Assembly: GCF_014839805.1 (NCBI RefSeq)
Contig: NC_051140.1
Span: 7,895,826-7,959,825, forward strand
Length of the DNA: 64,000 bases
Reading direction: 5' to 3'
Source of the DNA: Manduca sexta
Taxonomy: Eukaryota; Arthropoda; Insecta; Lepidoptera; Sphingidae
Shown: one piece after another, positions 33,910-45,840 of the stretch
Layout: every line of letters begins with the position of its first letter
How positions within the stretch are numbered: the first letter of the stretch is position 1
Made by a program: the position numbers and the translations under genes
The notes under the pieces: generated by a model
Seen by the model: the letters and a program-made list of their open reading frames with translations, nothing else
The model's database searches: none
What the model was told of the DNA's origin: nothing

Positions 33910-36729
33910 CTCATTTCTTTTGTCGCTGGAGTCAAAAACGAAGGCGTATATAATACTATTGAACTTGGCTCTCCTTTTACATTTATATTTTTTAATGGGA
34001 TACATGTAATCTGTATTGCAGTGGCGAAGGGTGAAATATTTCAAAACGTAAAGCGTGAAAAAAAATGCCTCGTTAACACATCGCGACCAATATAACAAAA
34101 ACAATAACCAAGAAAGACGTAAGTAAACTTAAAAAGGAAGCCGGTAGGAATCGAGTTATGTGAACCATCAGAAGAACCGTATGCTGGTTTGTCGTCTATA
34201 TCATGAAAAAGACAGATACAATTTGAATAAAAGTAACCTTAATAAACATAGAGAAGAATAATTGATAACCGCATAGACTTCTTATAGGTACAGCATAGTT
34301 GTGTCCTCTTCGTGAATATCTCAGTATATGTCATGAAGTTAATTCATTATCCTTTACAAACTGGGCATTTCAAGTGACTTTAATACATTTATTAAATAAT
34401 ATGTACTTTACCTAAATTTATAATTCTACCGATTTATATCCTTGATTTCGATTGCATCTAAATAGTATTACTGGCATTACTCAGGGATTAAACGCTGACT
34501 ACGAAATGGTCTCATCCAAGCCACATCCAGAGTAAACGGAACGTTGATTGAACCCAATCCAAACGCTCTATCGGACACCGTACACTTCAGTTGCCTAGTA
34601 AGTCAAATATCGGATTGACTGACTTACTCCATCTTATTAAATGTGAAACGGCACAACTTATATAATAAATGATTTTCATTAATCAGTATGTAATAATTTC
34701 GTCACATGTTTAAGTTGTAACTTTACTGGTCCTCAAAATCTTACTGTTCATAAGTCGGTTATGGTTAATTAAATTTACAGATAAGAGAAAATTTATGAAT
34801 TATGCAGTTCTGATTATGGCTTGCGATAAGAAATTCCTTCCGATATAGGAATATAATAAAATCTCTAAGTATTGTAAATATACTTCGCCATTCCTTAATC
34901 AACTCGTACTAGCTGCATCACTGCCTATCCTTTCAAGGATTAAGGTGCGCTTATAGTTAATAATAAAAAAAAATATTTAGCAATAATTTTACCTTGGATT
35001 AAAATACCTTTCGTATATTTTAAAATACTGACATTTAATTAACGTAAGCTTGCTATATGGAAAACTACATTCATTAAATATATAAATGACTTATACGAAA
35101 TAATAAATAAATATACTAGACATAAACAATGACTGATGTCATTCCAACCTTCCATAACATTACAACGGCATCTGGCTATACATTAAAAGTTTTATATTAC
35201 AAAGGATGCTGGCTTGAGCTTATTTCATAAAAGCTTAATGGTAACATATATTTAGAACATTCTAAAAACAACCCAAAGCCTACACCGTAACAAATGTAAT
35301 CCCACGTCAAAATTAAAGATGAAAGGTCGTTCCAGAAGCTTTTTTAAAGCTCGTTACGTTTAAAACAATCGTTCTTAATTGAAAAGGCGGTTGCACAGAT
35401 ACCTTGATACGGTTCCAAATTAATTCTTAATTGGTACATTCGCAGGCCAATTTCAAAGGGGACCTCAATTAATTGACTTGTCAAATGGAATTGTAAAAGT
35501 TTAAATAGCGGCATAAAAATTTAAGTGACTCGAAGAATTATATTTAAACATCATTTTCAAACTTTAGGCAACTAAAATACGTACTATGACGTGAAAAAAA
35601 ATCCTTAACAAAAGAACACATAGTCAAGAAAATGGCTACAGTTTGAGAATTATTTGTGGTTAATAATTAATATTTTATTTTCACACAGTGATGTATTTAA
35701 TTCCGCTGTAGCTTAAAGAAGTAGCCAAGCAGGCACCAGCCTGCCAAACATACCAATGTTTCTGGCGAATATTTTAAAATAATCATCTGTTACGATTCGA
35801 TACTGTATCTGGACGGCTTTATGCTTACTATCATCTCATGGAGTCAATGTGTAGTAATCATTTTATTGCGCCGAAATAAAAAATACATTTATAAAAAAAA
35901 AATGTTGCCGTTCTGGTCGACTGGTTGTCTAGTGGTCGAAATTCGGATTCGGATTTAATATATTCGTAACGAATATTATATTTATTTATTTATACTGCTG
36001 TATTGTACACTAGTGACTCATGAATAGTACAAAAAATAAGGGAAAATAATACTATTGGCAATGTTATCGCTCAAGGGAAGTTCGTGCAAAGAACTATTGG
36101 GTGAATATAAAAGAAAAAGTAGACTATGTGAACTTAAATTACGCCAAATCTCACTGATACGTGCGCGCAATGTGATTAAAAAGGGGTACAAAGTTTTTCT
36201 TCATTCATAAATATGTAGTTTAAATACTTTTATTTACTGTACACTAGAAAGTAAAAAACATTTTATCACATGAAAATCACGAAAAGACTAAATACTCTAA
36301 TTACTTTATAGATTATAAAAAAAAAAATTATAATATAAAAATCAAACGACATTATTGACATTCCTCGAGCCTGAATTGAAGGTGACCTTTATGTATATAC
36401 GCGTATTGATGTCTCAGCCGAAACAGTCAAATTTTCATATAAAAACGAAATCAGGCACGTAAAAGATATTTTGTTTTATGAAATCCGTTTACGTGTAGAA
36501 ATTACGCTGGGTATAAGTCTGGAGAAAACAGATAGGCGCTCCTCAACGTTCAGCCATAAAACGCAGTCGAATGTTAAAAGTAAACATCGCAGGTACACGA
36601 GACGCGAAAATATGTTTTTATCTTTAAAAACACGTATTAAGAATTGCCAGTCAGTTTGTTATAGAATTCATAATATTGTCTATTAAAAGATGTACCAGAT
36701 TTTGTATGGGGCTCAGAATGAAACTACAT
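33910..36729. other. Gene-poor stretch with a homeodomain-site cluster
   Basis: At 35376-35475 a non-repetitive patch holds several TAATTG or TAATTA cores (cttaattg, aattaattcttaattgg, caattaattg). This is a possible enhancer by composition only. No gene or mobile element of the window's families is seen in the remainder. Confidence 0.35.
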
Positions 36730-36805
36730 TTGCAGCATAAAAAGTAGCCCATACTAGTGGGAATCATGTAGCTTTCTTTTACTGAAAGGATTATTAGAAA
36801 AAATA
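36730..36805 (-). repeat. Small family H fragment
   Basis: gcataaaaagtagcccatacta..ggaatcatgtagctttcttttactgaaagg aligns with the middle of the H copy at 15985-16045. Confidence 0.5.
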
Positions 36806-36898
36806 TTAATGTATACAAACAAATATTTCTACATAATATACATGGTAATTTCGACATTGCGTTAACAAATTGACTGTGACTGTATTTCTAACTCAAAG

Positions 36899-37072
36899 TG
36901 TGATGTTACCACTTCGAGGGATACTCTTAGAGTAGTAGGAATAACATTTGATCGTGTAAAATTTATTTTGTTCGAAACTTACTTACTTACTTACTTATTT
37001 ACGATTCGAGTTTATTATAAAGTGTTATTTTCATTAAAATAAACATGTAGTTTCATTTAGTACCGCAATGCA
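36899..37072 (+). repeat. Dispersed repeat, family E, copy 2, with (ACTT)n
   Basis: It aligns with 413-640. An (ACTT)n microsatellite of about five units at 36977-36997 has expanded exactly where copy 1 has a single aaacttacacttc. Confidence 0.6.
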
Positions 37073-40000
37073 AAAATTCCCCTGTATGATGTATATTTAA
37101 CTAACTATAGTCTAAAGTCTCTACTTATATAGCTTTGAACATTTACTTGCCTATACAATCTATAAAAAATCAATAAAGACATTTTCAAACACACTAAACG
37201 ATAAACATTCCTAAGAAGTCTAATCTCATTCGATATTTGCCGATAGGCGCCCGCCTTGAATACAGAAAAAACTAGTTAGACGACAGAAAAGGACGACTAA
37301 ATTGTTGATCCGTTGAGTTCCGGATAAAACACTCGGCCAAATCGCCGAGGAAGGCATCGGGTAATGAAAAAAAGATTCAAGACCGAAAAAGGCGGCCTGC
37401 GACCGGATATTACCAGTCCTTTGATGTGAAGGTAATGATTGAAGACACGCTCCTGTTACATGTATATCGATACATAAAAGGTAGGAGAAAGGTTTAAGAG
37501 TAATAAACGCTCAGTTCGTATTCACTTCTCTGGGGAAAGGGATCGAACTTTTGAACTGTCGATGCTCGTAAACGCGTGGTTTTAGCTGAATGTAGTTGTA
37601 TGAATGAAGTGTTTGAAATTTTTTAATAATGTCTGATAAGATTTGATTCCTCTAAGTACATGGGGTAACAAAAAATTGAGAAACCTACCCCCTATTCAAC
37701 CACTTACTGCTATATTAGGTCTCAATCGAGCGAAAAGGTAAATAAAACTCATCTACAATGTTATCACTAGCTCAAAGTAAACGAAATTTCTGGGAAAGCC
37801 AAATGATTTAAAACATATTTCGAGAATTACCACTTTACTTTTTATGTAAAATGGTATTAATATTTTTTCTGTAAATGTAATCTGTTGTAATACCGCGCCT
37901 TTTTCATTTCTGTGAATATAGATAATATAATATAGCGACTCAAATAAATATTAAATTAGGTTTTAAATACATGAAATTTTGTGTCTGATACTGAAGTCTT
38001 ATATTCGTATTTCTTATGAACACTACTACACTAGAACGCCTACGCACATATTTATGCACAAAAAGTTATCACCCAACTATCAATACAGCGTTTTCATATT
38101 ATAATCACTGTGGTACTGACAGTTGCTTGCTATGAAATTGACTAAAAATGTACAGCATATTCACATTTTCTGTATGAAATCTTACAGAATCTATCGTACT
38201 TAGTAACAACTCAACACGCAAAACGTATATACAACCTATCAGTGGAATAAGGCAAAATTTTCCCAAAAGGAAACCGACACAACACATGGGTACTAATATT
38301 CATCAATGCGGTCTGCAAATAATTCTAATGATCATTAGACTCTACATAAAGCGAAAACGGCAGTCACTGCAGTCTATATATAATTTTTGACTGAGTGACA
38401 ATCACAGAACAAAAATAATATAAAAGAGTTGAAAAAACTGATGTAGTTTAAGTCAATGATCCTAATAAAGACCTAAGTGAGGTCCCGGATAAGACATTTC
38501 TTAGACAGACAGTCGCTTTGGGCGAATTTGTAGTAATTAATTCCAAAAAACGTAGACCACATCCCCAACTATTGCTAGCAATTTCGCCAAGAGCCAAGTT
38601 AATTCAATTCTGACAGCCTAAGTCGACACTCCTAGTAAATGAGGAATCGTACTGACCCGCCGACCTTACTTTATCACGAAGGTTTTTGCTCCCCTAAACC
38701 CAAATGGAAAGGCTTTGTCTCAAGATAAGATTTGGATTAGAAAATTGCGCTACGGAACTGTAAATTTTGCACCGAAAGCAATTTATTTGCAAATAATTCG
38801 CCAATTTAATTTATTTGAGGATTTAAGTAACTGATTAAGAGTGTTTTGTTTTTGATATTTGTATAAAAATTCGATTGTAAATATTACGTTTGGATCCGCA
38901 ATTGTAACCTTCATTAATTAGAAAAGTTATTGTTATTTTTTTATCGTAACTTCGGCAACATAAAATACGATTTTAGAGAGAAGTACAAAAATCAGTAATT
39001 CACATAAATTAAACAAAAAGCTTTTGAAATTAATTTTACTGACTGAATTTCAAATAGATATCTATCTACCCTCTCTATCTTGACGTGATCTACTAAATTT
39101 TTTACCTTCAGGCGTGACATTTAAGGTCTTTTGACATTAAATTATTGACCTCTTCGTTGAATGTAACTTTTTTTTAAGGCAAAAAAACTCGTATTTCCAA
39201 AGAAACTCAACGTGTCTCGTGTCTCGATATTTATTTTTCTTTCACGCACTCAATTTTATGATTTACTACTAACGACCTCTCCTATCACGTTGACGGGACA
39301 ATACACGAATTTTCACTTTGAAATATTTTAGTTCGCCTAAAAATGCAACATTGAAACTTAATATTATATTTTTATATAATCCTATCATTATTTTGTATAA
39401 AAATAATTTTCCATTGCAATTACTCATGCTGGTTAATACAAAATTCTTAGTTTTTTTCAGAAATACTTAGATTGTAATAAAAGCGATAGGGGTTTAAGTA
39501 AAATGAAAAGATCATAGTATATTTTTTGTAGTGACCGATACGAAGATTTAATTTTGTATTGATTTTAACTGAACGTTATTATTGTACAAGCCCCTTTATT
39601 GAACATTCTCCATCAATGCTTTGCTATGCGGAAAATCCAATGCATTTTCAACACGATGTTTTAGGTACTTGTCCCACCGCCGACGATGAACGAGCAGCGA
39701 GTTAAGCTAGAAACTAGAAACAAGTTCGCGGGCATCGAGCAAAGTTTATAGTTCTGATAGTTTTATGGTTGAGATATAGCGAGCGCACGAATTCTACGGG
39801 CGATTACTCGCACTTTACTAGAGAATGACCGCTGCGAGACATTCAGCGAGTATTCTGACCACCAAGCAAGCATCGCTCAGAGAGTATTATCTTTGATAGC
39901 TCTTGTCGCTACTACAAACTAGTGGAGAGAGAGAGTTCACGCCGTCAGTGTGAACGGTCAGCGATCAACTATTTATATATATTTATTTTATTCACACGAG

Positions 40001-41752
40001 ATCCACATTAATATTTTGTTTCTTGAGCGAAAAATAGTCCATAGTACGTCGCTTTATCGTAGCTGGTGAGACAGGTACCTTAGGAATGTTAGCGATGGCA
40101 AAGCGATATTGAAAACTTCCCATACATAAAGAGCGCTCGCTTCTTTGAAAGTGATTTAGATAATAGATTAATTACTTATTAGGATCAAAAAGCCTGAGAA
40201 ATAGTTTCGACAAATCTTTACATATGCATAAAACTGAATGCGAAAGCCCGTATGCCAAAAAGGTTTTTTTTATTACGCTACGTAATTTATAACATACGAG
40301 AGCAAACTTCGCCTACGTTTGAATGATACCTATTGTTCTTTCTAATTTATATTTACGTAAATTTATATAAAACGTATTTTTAAACCTATGTACATACATT
40401 TTGCTCACAATTTCTTGGAATACGTGTTGCCGCCATTACCTACCTAGTTGGATAGCATCAAAAATATTGTTCCAGGTAAAAACGAAATAAACTGCTGAAA
40501 TTAAAAAGTGTCCAAGCAGTTAATAACAATTTCAGTATAAACTTATTGCAAAAAATATATATATATTTTAATGTTATTAAAACATGTAAGTATTAAATTT
40601 GTAAGTTTTAGGCAAAAAATATATATATTTTTGAAACGTAATACTTTAAAATATAATGTTTTTGCCATAAATATTAACATAACCACAATATTATGTTAAT
40701 ATTAATAAGTACAGTATTAGTACGCAGCGTTAAATGATTAAATCTGATCCCTTATTTAAAATAATTACCAAAATAATTACGGCTGCCTCCAATTACAAGT
40801 TTGATCGAAATTAAATTTCTCTAAATGTTTAGGTTATCCGTAACGTTTAAGTTTTTCGTTAAATTAATTCAGCAAGAACTCGTTAAAGTTTCGCCTCGTT
40901 TAAATGCGATTTTTATAACACCACGTCAGAACAATATTTCGAGACGCGGAACTGAGAATTTATAAGTGTTCGGGCAAAGTTTTTACGAATTTTACTAAAC
41001 TTCAAATTCACTCATAGCATACTGGGGGTGTTGGATATCGCATTCATTATTAACCTTCTTTTTCTAACGCGAATGATTTGTTTATTCGCTTTCGAATATA
41101 AACTAATGCGGACCTAGTGAGGAAAGTCTTTATGTCCAATTAAAATGTTCCTAATAACAACTGTATTTAACATAAAAAAAGCATTTTACCATGACCAGTT
41201 TATTTATATAGCCCTATAAAAATAGATAGGATTTAGTGTCGAATGTCTATTTTCAATTAAAAGTGTCCTATGGACAGTTGTTTACATATGAATGAAGCGT
41301 TTTTATAATTATAATCAAATTATTTAACAAACAATATAGTATATAGATTAAATTGGAGTATTAGATCGCCTTTTCTAGCAATTATTCTATGTCATAAACT
41401 GTCTTGATTTAGACTTTCTCGCATATTAATTCTTTCAATGTACTTCCTAAACGGAATTTTCATGAAACTTATCAAAGCCATTTAGTTCATGGATAAACCT
41501 AGTCTTTAGATACTATTATATCTATTACAATTGTCTTGTCTGCCTTCTCTTTCGTAGATAGAGTTGTGATGTGTTTTTGATTTGTATTTTTCTGTCAAAA
41601 ATAGTCTAACAGAGAAGTCGCTGGTACCGACACACATGTCATTAAGCCTGACAATGAATCGATAAAAATCTTGGGTTAAATAAGTCGACGAGATGACTAG
41701 TAAATCGCTATCATATGGCAATCTTACTAATCTCATTTTACTTCTTATTTTA
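37073..41752. other. Long gene-poor stretch with two composition islands
   Basis: GC-richer single-copy islands at 37240-37450 (cgataggcgcccgcc, ggcggcctgcgaccgg) and 39665-39960 (gcgagcgcacgaattc, gagagagagag) have no coding signature. At 41126-41190 and 41241-41305 two diverged copies of a ~65-bp unit (ttcaattaaaagtgtcctat.gacagttg) are arranged in tandem. AT-rich direct repeats gcaaaaaatatatatat occur near 40548 and 40612. Confidence 0.35.
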
Positions 41753-42155
41753 ATCTTACTAATATAAATGTGAATGTTTGACAATATTTCGTTGTTTGTT
41801 AGAGCTAAACGCAGTAACCGCTAAAGGAATTTGGATGAAACTTGGCACAAGGGTAGACCACACCCTGCATTAATACATAGACTTTTAAAATTAAACTATT
41901 TTTCCGATTTTATACGGATATCTTCGAAATGTTAAAAAAAACCGCGATAAAAACCGAAAAATAGTGTAATTTTAATGTCTTATATTCGCGTAAACATAAG
42001 AAATCATTTAAATGCCACTAGTCTGCTACCGTGGGAAATATTTGAATTTTTAATCTGATTTTCAAGTAGATGACGCTATGAACCGATACAGTGATTTACG
42101 TTTTACAGTTACAAGTAAGGTTTTGCACGCGGACGAAACTGCGGGCAATATACAT
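41753..42155 (+). mobile_element. Helitron-like family H element, probably split by a family C insertion
   Basis: The 5' side (cttactaatataaatgtgaatg .. ggaatttggatgaaacttggcacaagggtag) and 3' side (gcacgcggacgaaactgcgggcaatata) of an H element bracket a family C segment at about 41937-42015. The 3' end is degenerate. Confidence 0.6.
41937..42015 (-). repeat. Family C fragment nested in family H
   Basis: aaccgcgataaaaaccgaaaaatagtgtaattttaatgtcttatattcgcgtaaacataagaaatcatt is the family C terminal part, ending in the conserved gcgtaaacataagaaatc motif also found at 8720 and 59960 (quoted here in pieces: cgcgataaaaaccg, taatgtct, gcgtaaacataagaa). Confidence 0.6.
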
Positions 42156-42168
42156 CTATATTTTATTG

Positions 42169-42393
42169 TCTATACTATTATAAAGCTGAAGAGTTTGCTT
42201 GTTTGATGTTTTTTTAACATGCTAATCTCTCAATAAACTCAATAACTAGCGAACGGGTTTGATGAAATTTAGTATGGAGATACTTTGAGATCTTGGAATG
42301 GACATAGACTGCTTACTATATCGGGAAAATATATATCGGAACTTTTATTCTGGAAACCTCCTTCACGTGGTCGAAGCCGCGAGCAAAAGCTAG
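42169..42393 (+). mobile_element. Helitron-like family H element, complete by its ends
   Basis: It starts TCtatactattataaagctgaag, contains aataactagcgaacgggtttgatgaaattta, and ends ggtcgaagccgcgagcaaaagCTAG followed by T. The TC start and CTAG-T end with a GC-rich near-palindrome before it agree with Helitron termini. At about 225 bp it is strictly non-autonomous. The base before the 5' TC is G, not the A expected for an A|T target, so the left edge may be off. Confidence 0.65.
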
Positions 42394-42521
42394 TTTCTTA
42401 TATAGAATTAGATTAATTCACTAGTCAATTTACGTATCGCATGCATACATGAGATAATAGCAATTATTATAATTCAATGTAAGCGTTATCGTATGGTTAG
42501 GTTAAGTTACTAGTTCAATAC

Positions 42522-42625
42522 GTGCTTTTGTTCGCAGCTCTGCTCGTTAAATGACCCATGTCGGAAAAATAATATTGTGCGTTGTTCCAAGATAAAAGTA
42601 GCCTATATTATAGTTAATACATTTG
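42522..42625 (-). repeat. Family H fragment
   Basis: cttttgttcgcagctctgctcgttaaatg followed by ttccaagataaaagtagcctatattat matches the 3' end and body of H in reverse. Confidence 0.55.
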
Positions 42626-42911
42626 ACCTAAGTATATGAATGCATAATTATATCCGAAGCTTTTTAATTTAGTATTTTAAGAATAAAACATTATTTTTAG
42701 TACATTACAAACCCGATATTAGTTTGTCGAGAATCAGTAGCACAATCCAGCGCACTTCTTTCTAACAAATTAAATGTTATATTTTAACTCAATAACATAT
42801 TACAATTTCGTCACTCTAATTACCTTTTGTATTAATAAAAATCCGGCGCATGTCGGTCGCTCCTTGATACCTACTATAACAGACGACCGTTACAAGCACT
42901 CCTTTCCTTAC

Positions 42912-42995
42912 CCCGCGGCCCCGCACACGTTCTGTTAGTTTGTCGCGGCGGCGCGGGTGTTGTGCTTGTTCTACCAATTCCGCGTGAGTTTTCAT
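42912..42995 (-). CDS. Candidate first coding exon, unidentified
   Basis: On the minus strand an ATG at 42995 follows an A-rich leader and opens 28 codons (MKTHAELVEQAQHPRRRDKL .. RGRG) that end exactly at a G|GTAAGG donor (42911-42906), phase 0. The GC content rises sharply at the ATG. The predicted peptide is basic and hydrophilic; no domain is recognised. The GC-rich block continues past the donor to 42840, so it may instead be a repeat or a regulatory island. The frame is also open upstream to 43034 and through the supposed intron, so the evidence for an exon is only the start/donor/composition coincidence. Confidence 0.3.
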
Positions 42996-44019
42996 TATTA
43001 TTATTTTTGTATTTTTATGTGATCCTTTACACAAAATCTTATTGGAGTGTTTCTACTTTATGGTATACAAAAATGTATCTTGTATAATAAACACCAAAGT
43101 TTTATGTAAAGACAATAATAAACAATATAGAGATTCCCTAAGTGTATAACACAACACCCGAAAGATACCTTTCCTGAAGCCTAATAAAATAAAGATCGAT
43201 CGAAACTTAATCAAAGACATTACACCATATTTTTCTCAAGTATTAATGACCGGTGGTCCATTAGATAATCAGTTACATGAGTTATTTTTAGTCCTTATAA
43301 AATAAAAATAGCTGTAATACCTATTAAGTAAAATAACAGATATGTAATTATATTATTTGAATAAATAATGCTTTTATATACATAATGGCTTTGATACGCT
43401 AGAGCTACACCAAGGTAATTGCAATACGTAATACCAATGAATAAGGCGTAATATTGTCACATAATAAAGAAAAACTACTATGTACAATGTACATAGTGCT
43501 ACGCATAATGCAAAGTGGAGAGGTATTTCGTCAGACGAATTTTTACCTTCCCTGGATATTGTATTGATTTTTAGACGGACTTATAAATGAGTTGGTTCTA
43601 AATTAATCGCATTTTTATCTGCAATTTACCGCAAAATATTGCCTTCAAGAACCATCGGACTATAATTTTCACAGGAATATGCAACGTTCACATTAGCTGA
43701 ACAAATATTCATTAGTCTAGTCAACCATTAACCTAACTCAGTTACCGACCGGAGGCTATGAGATCCGAAAATTAAATGTTCCTATCTAAATATGATTTTC
43801 TACTAAAATTACAGCGCAGTTTTTAGCTTATGGTTTTCTGGTAGCTTTAATGTTTGAATATCCTAATGAGATTGGGTAAATTATTTGCTAACGAGTTTCG
43901 GTAGACTAGCCGCAGGCGGAAAACAATGCAATTCATAGTTAAGTACTATAAATTGCATAGTTTTTTGCTTTCGGGAAATCATTTAAGTTGTAACATAATA
44001 AATGGCAGCCCAATATAGT
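42996..44019. other. AT-rich stretch without recognised gene
   Basis: A 10-bp-arm palindrome actatgtaca-a-tgtacatagt lies at 43477-43497. Nothing else is recognised. Confidence 0.35.
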
Positions 44020-44320
44020 ACAAAGTACAAACGCAGCCTATTTTGGTGCCACTAGCAAATATTATATGGTCCTCCCTCGTGCGCTCGGTATGGTCGTGGA
44101 GACATTTGCCTCAGCCCTAGGCACACAGTCCAGTGAGTATACCTCATGATTGTAACTACACATTAAGGCCTATGAGGGCTCGCCAACAATCCTGGCCATC
44201 TCTCCGCCTATCTTTAGAGGTTTCCTTTTCCTTCACACACACTTCCCTTCTCCAGATATCTCCAAACTTTCCTCCAGGATCCTGTAGTCGCTAAGCCAGA
44301 GTCCAGTATCTCATTCGCAG
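44020..44320. other. GC-richer block of unknown origin
   Basis: Includes gtcctccctcgtgcgctcggtatggtcg, cctcagccctaggcacacagtcc, atgagggctcgccaacaatcc and a pyrimidine-rich run at 44215-44260. It looks like decayed dispersed-repeat or coding material, but I cannot assign a family or frame. Confidence 0.25.
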
Positions 44321-44889
44321 GTTTCACCTAGTGTTAACTGCGTGGTCCATTAGACAAAAAAAAACTGTACTCATTAAGTCTGTATTTAAAATAAAAAAAT
44401 ATATATAAATAAGAAATTGTGCTATATTTGCCTGTATTTTTAACAAAGATTTATATTCCGCTTCTTTTGTTCGTTTGGGCAAAGTTTTTGGTAAGAATGA
44501 CTTTGATATAAAACATATAACAAAATCAGTATTACTCATTGACGTATATTCTATAGACGTCCATATAAACTATTTGTTCAAAATCCGAACTAAAATGGCA
44601 ACCAAAACGTCACTGTTATAACCTATTCATTTACTTGAACAACAAATAATTTCATTTATTTGACTAATATTTTTATATTAAAATCCAGGTATACACTTAG
44701 ACTCGAGTTCTTATATCAAGAGCGCCACTCCGTATACAACCACAAGCTGTCAATATTGACCATACAAAAGTCAGTTTGAATGGATTGTAGTTCAATTCAG
44801 TTGAACACAGTGAAAGTTCGGAACGCCAATTCTAGTAGGTAGAACATATATATCGATGGTATTACTAATACCGATGGCAGAGGATATCC

Positions 44890-45058
44890 ACACTAATATT
44901 TTAAATGCGAAAGTGACTCTGCTATATTTTAATATCTAAAGTACTAGACCGACTATAATGAAATTTAGTACAAAGTTAGCTATACCTCCATGATGACACA
45001 GGCTACTTTTTATCACACACAGAATTCCATGCATCCAAACTGCGAGCAAAAGTTTATA
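44890..45058 (+). repeat. Family H copy, decayed
   Basis: Begins cacactaatattttaaatgcgaaagtg, continues gactataatgaaatttagtacaaag and caggctactttttatc, ends aaactgcgagcaaaagtt. It is the plus-strand H order with the middle shortened. Confidence 0.65.
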
Positions 45059-45639
45059 ACAAAATATAATTAAAAACTGCATGTACCAAAATGTATTGGC
45101 TGTAGCCCTTAACAATGAAGTTGAGGAGATTTTTTTACTTATACGTTTATTGTTTAAGATTTATTAACCAAAATAATTTATGTAAGTCAAGAAAAACATA
45201 TCTCGGTCTGTTTTGAGGTTAAACAAAAAGCGCTCGGGGCGTCTCCGTTGGTTTCTACCTATTATTTCCATAACTTCACAGGAATAATGCTTTTGAAACA
45301 AATATTACATCAATACTCTTATTCATAACAAAAACAGAAGTTCATTTCGAAATTGGAGTTTACTATGAAACTCATGAAGAACTCGACTTTGAAAGTAATT
45401 ATTAATAGGAAATTAATTGTGAGTACTTCAATCCTTAACAACAATAGTGAGTTACGGGTATAAATAAAGGCTGCGTAAGGGGCAACCTCATTCGACGATA
45501 AGAGACGTTGTGCTCTAGAAATTTTTGCACAATAAAATAGTGTTAAAATAATTGGACCGGGCTATGGTAGTATACCAAATTCTTTTAAATAACCATTTGT
45601 GTGTGTTTGTTTTTGTTTTTAACTGATTAAAAAAACCCG
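45059..45639. other. Unassigned sequence
   Basis: No gene or recognised element. Confidence 0.35.
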
Positions 45640-45840
45640 GTGATGTGTGAGTTGAACTCCCGCACGTTGATTACAAGTTTGATTTTTCACAACTGAAAGA
45701 GACCGTAGACCCGAGTATTTAAGGTAAATTTTAACTTGATGCCTCTGCACTTTTCTGAGAAATAGGGTCTTGACAGACGAACAGACGCACTGACAGACGA
45801 CAAAGGTGGCACCCTATAAAGATGCCTTTTGATGTGAAAC
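45640..45840 (+). repeat. Dispersed repeat with cagacgaacagacg motif
   Basis: The order ccggtgatgtgtgagttgaa, gatgcctctgca..tttctgagaaatagggtcttgacagacgaacagacgcactgacagacgac, then ccctataaagatgcc resembles an abundant lepidopteran interspersed repeat with repeated GACAGACG text. Class unknown. Confidence 0.5.

Noticed and set aside
35915..35960. Text ggtcgactggttgtctagtggtcg resembling a SINE head
   Set aside because: Too short and no body follows.
43477..43497. Short palindrome actatgtaca-a-tgtacatagt
   Set aside because: Ten-base arms in AT-rich DNA can arise by chance; no context supports function.
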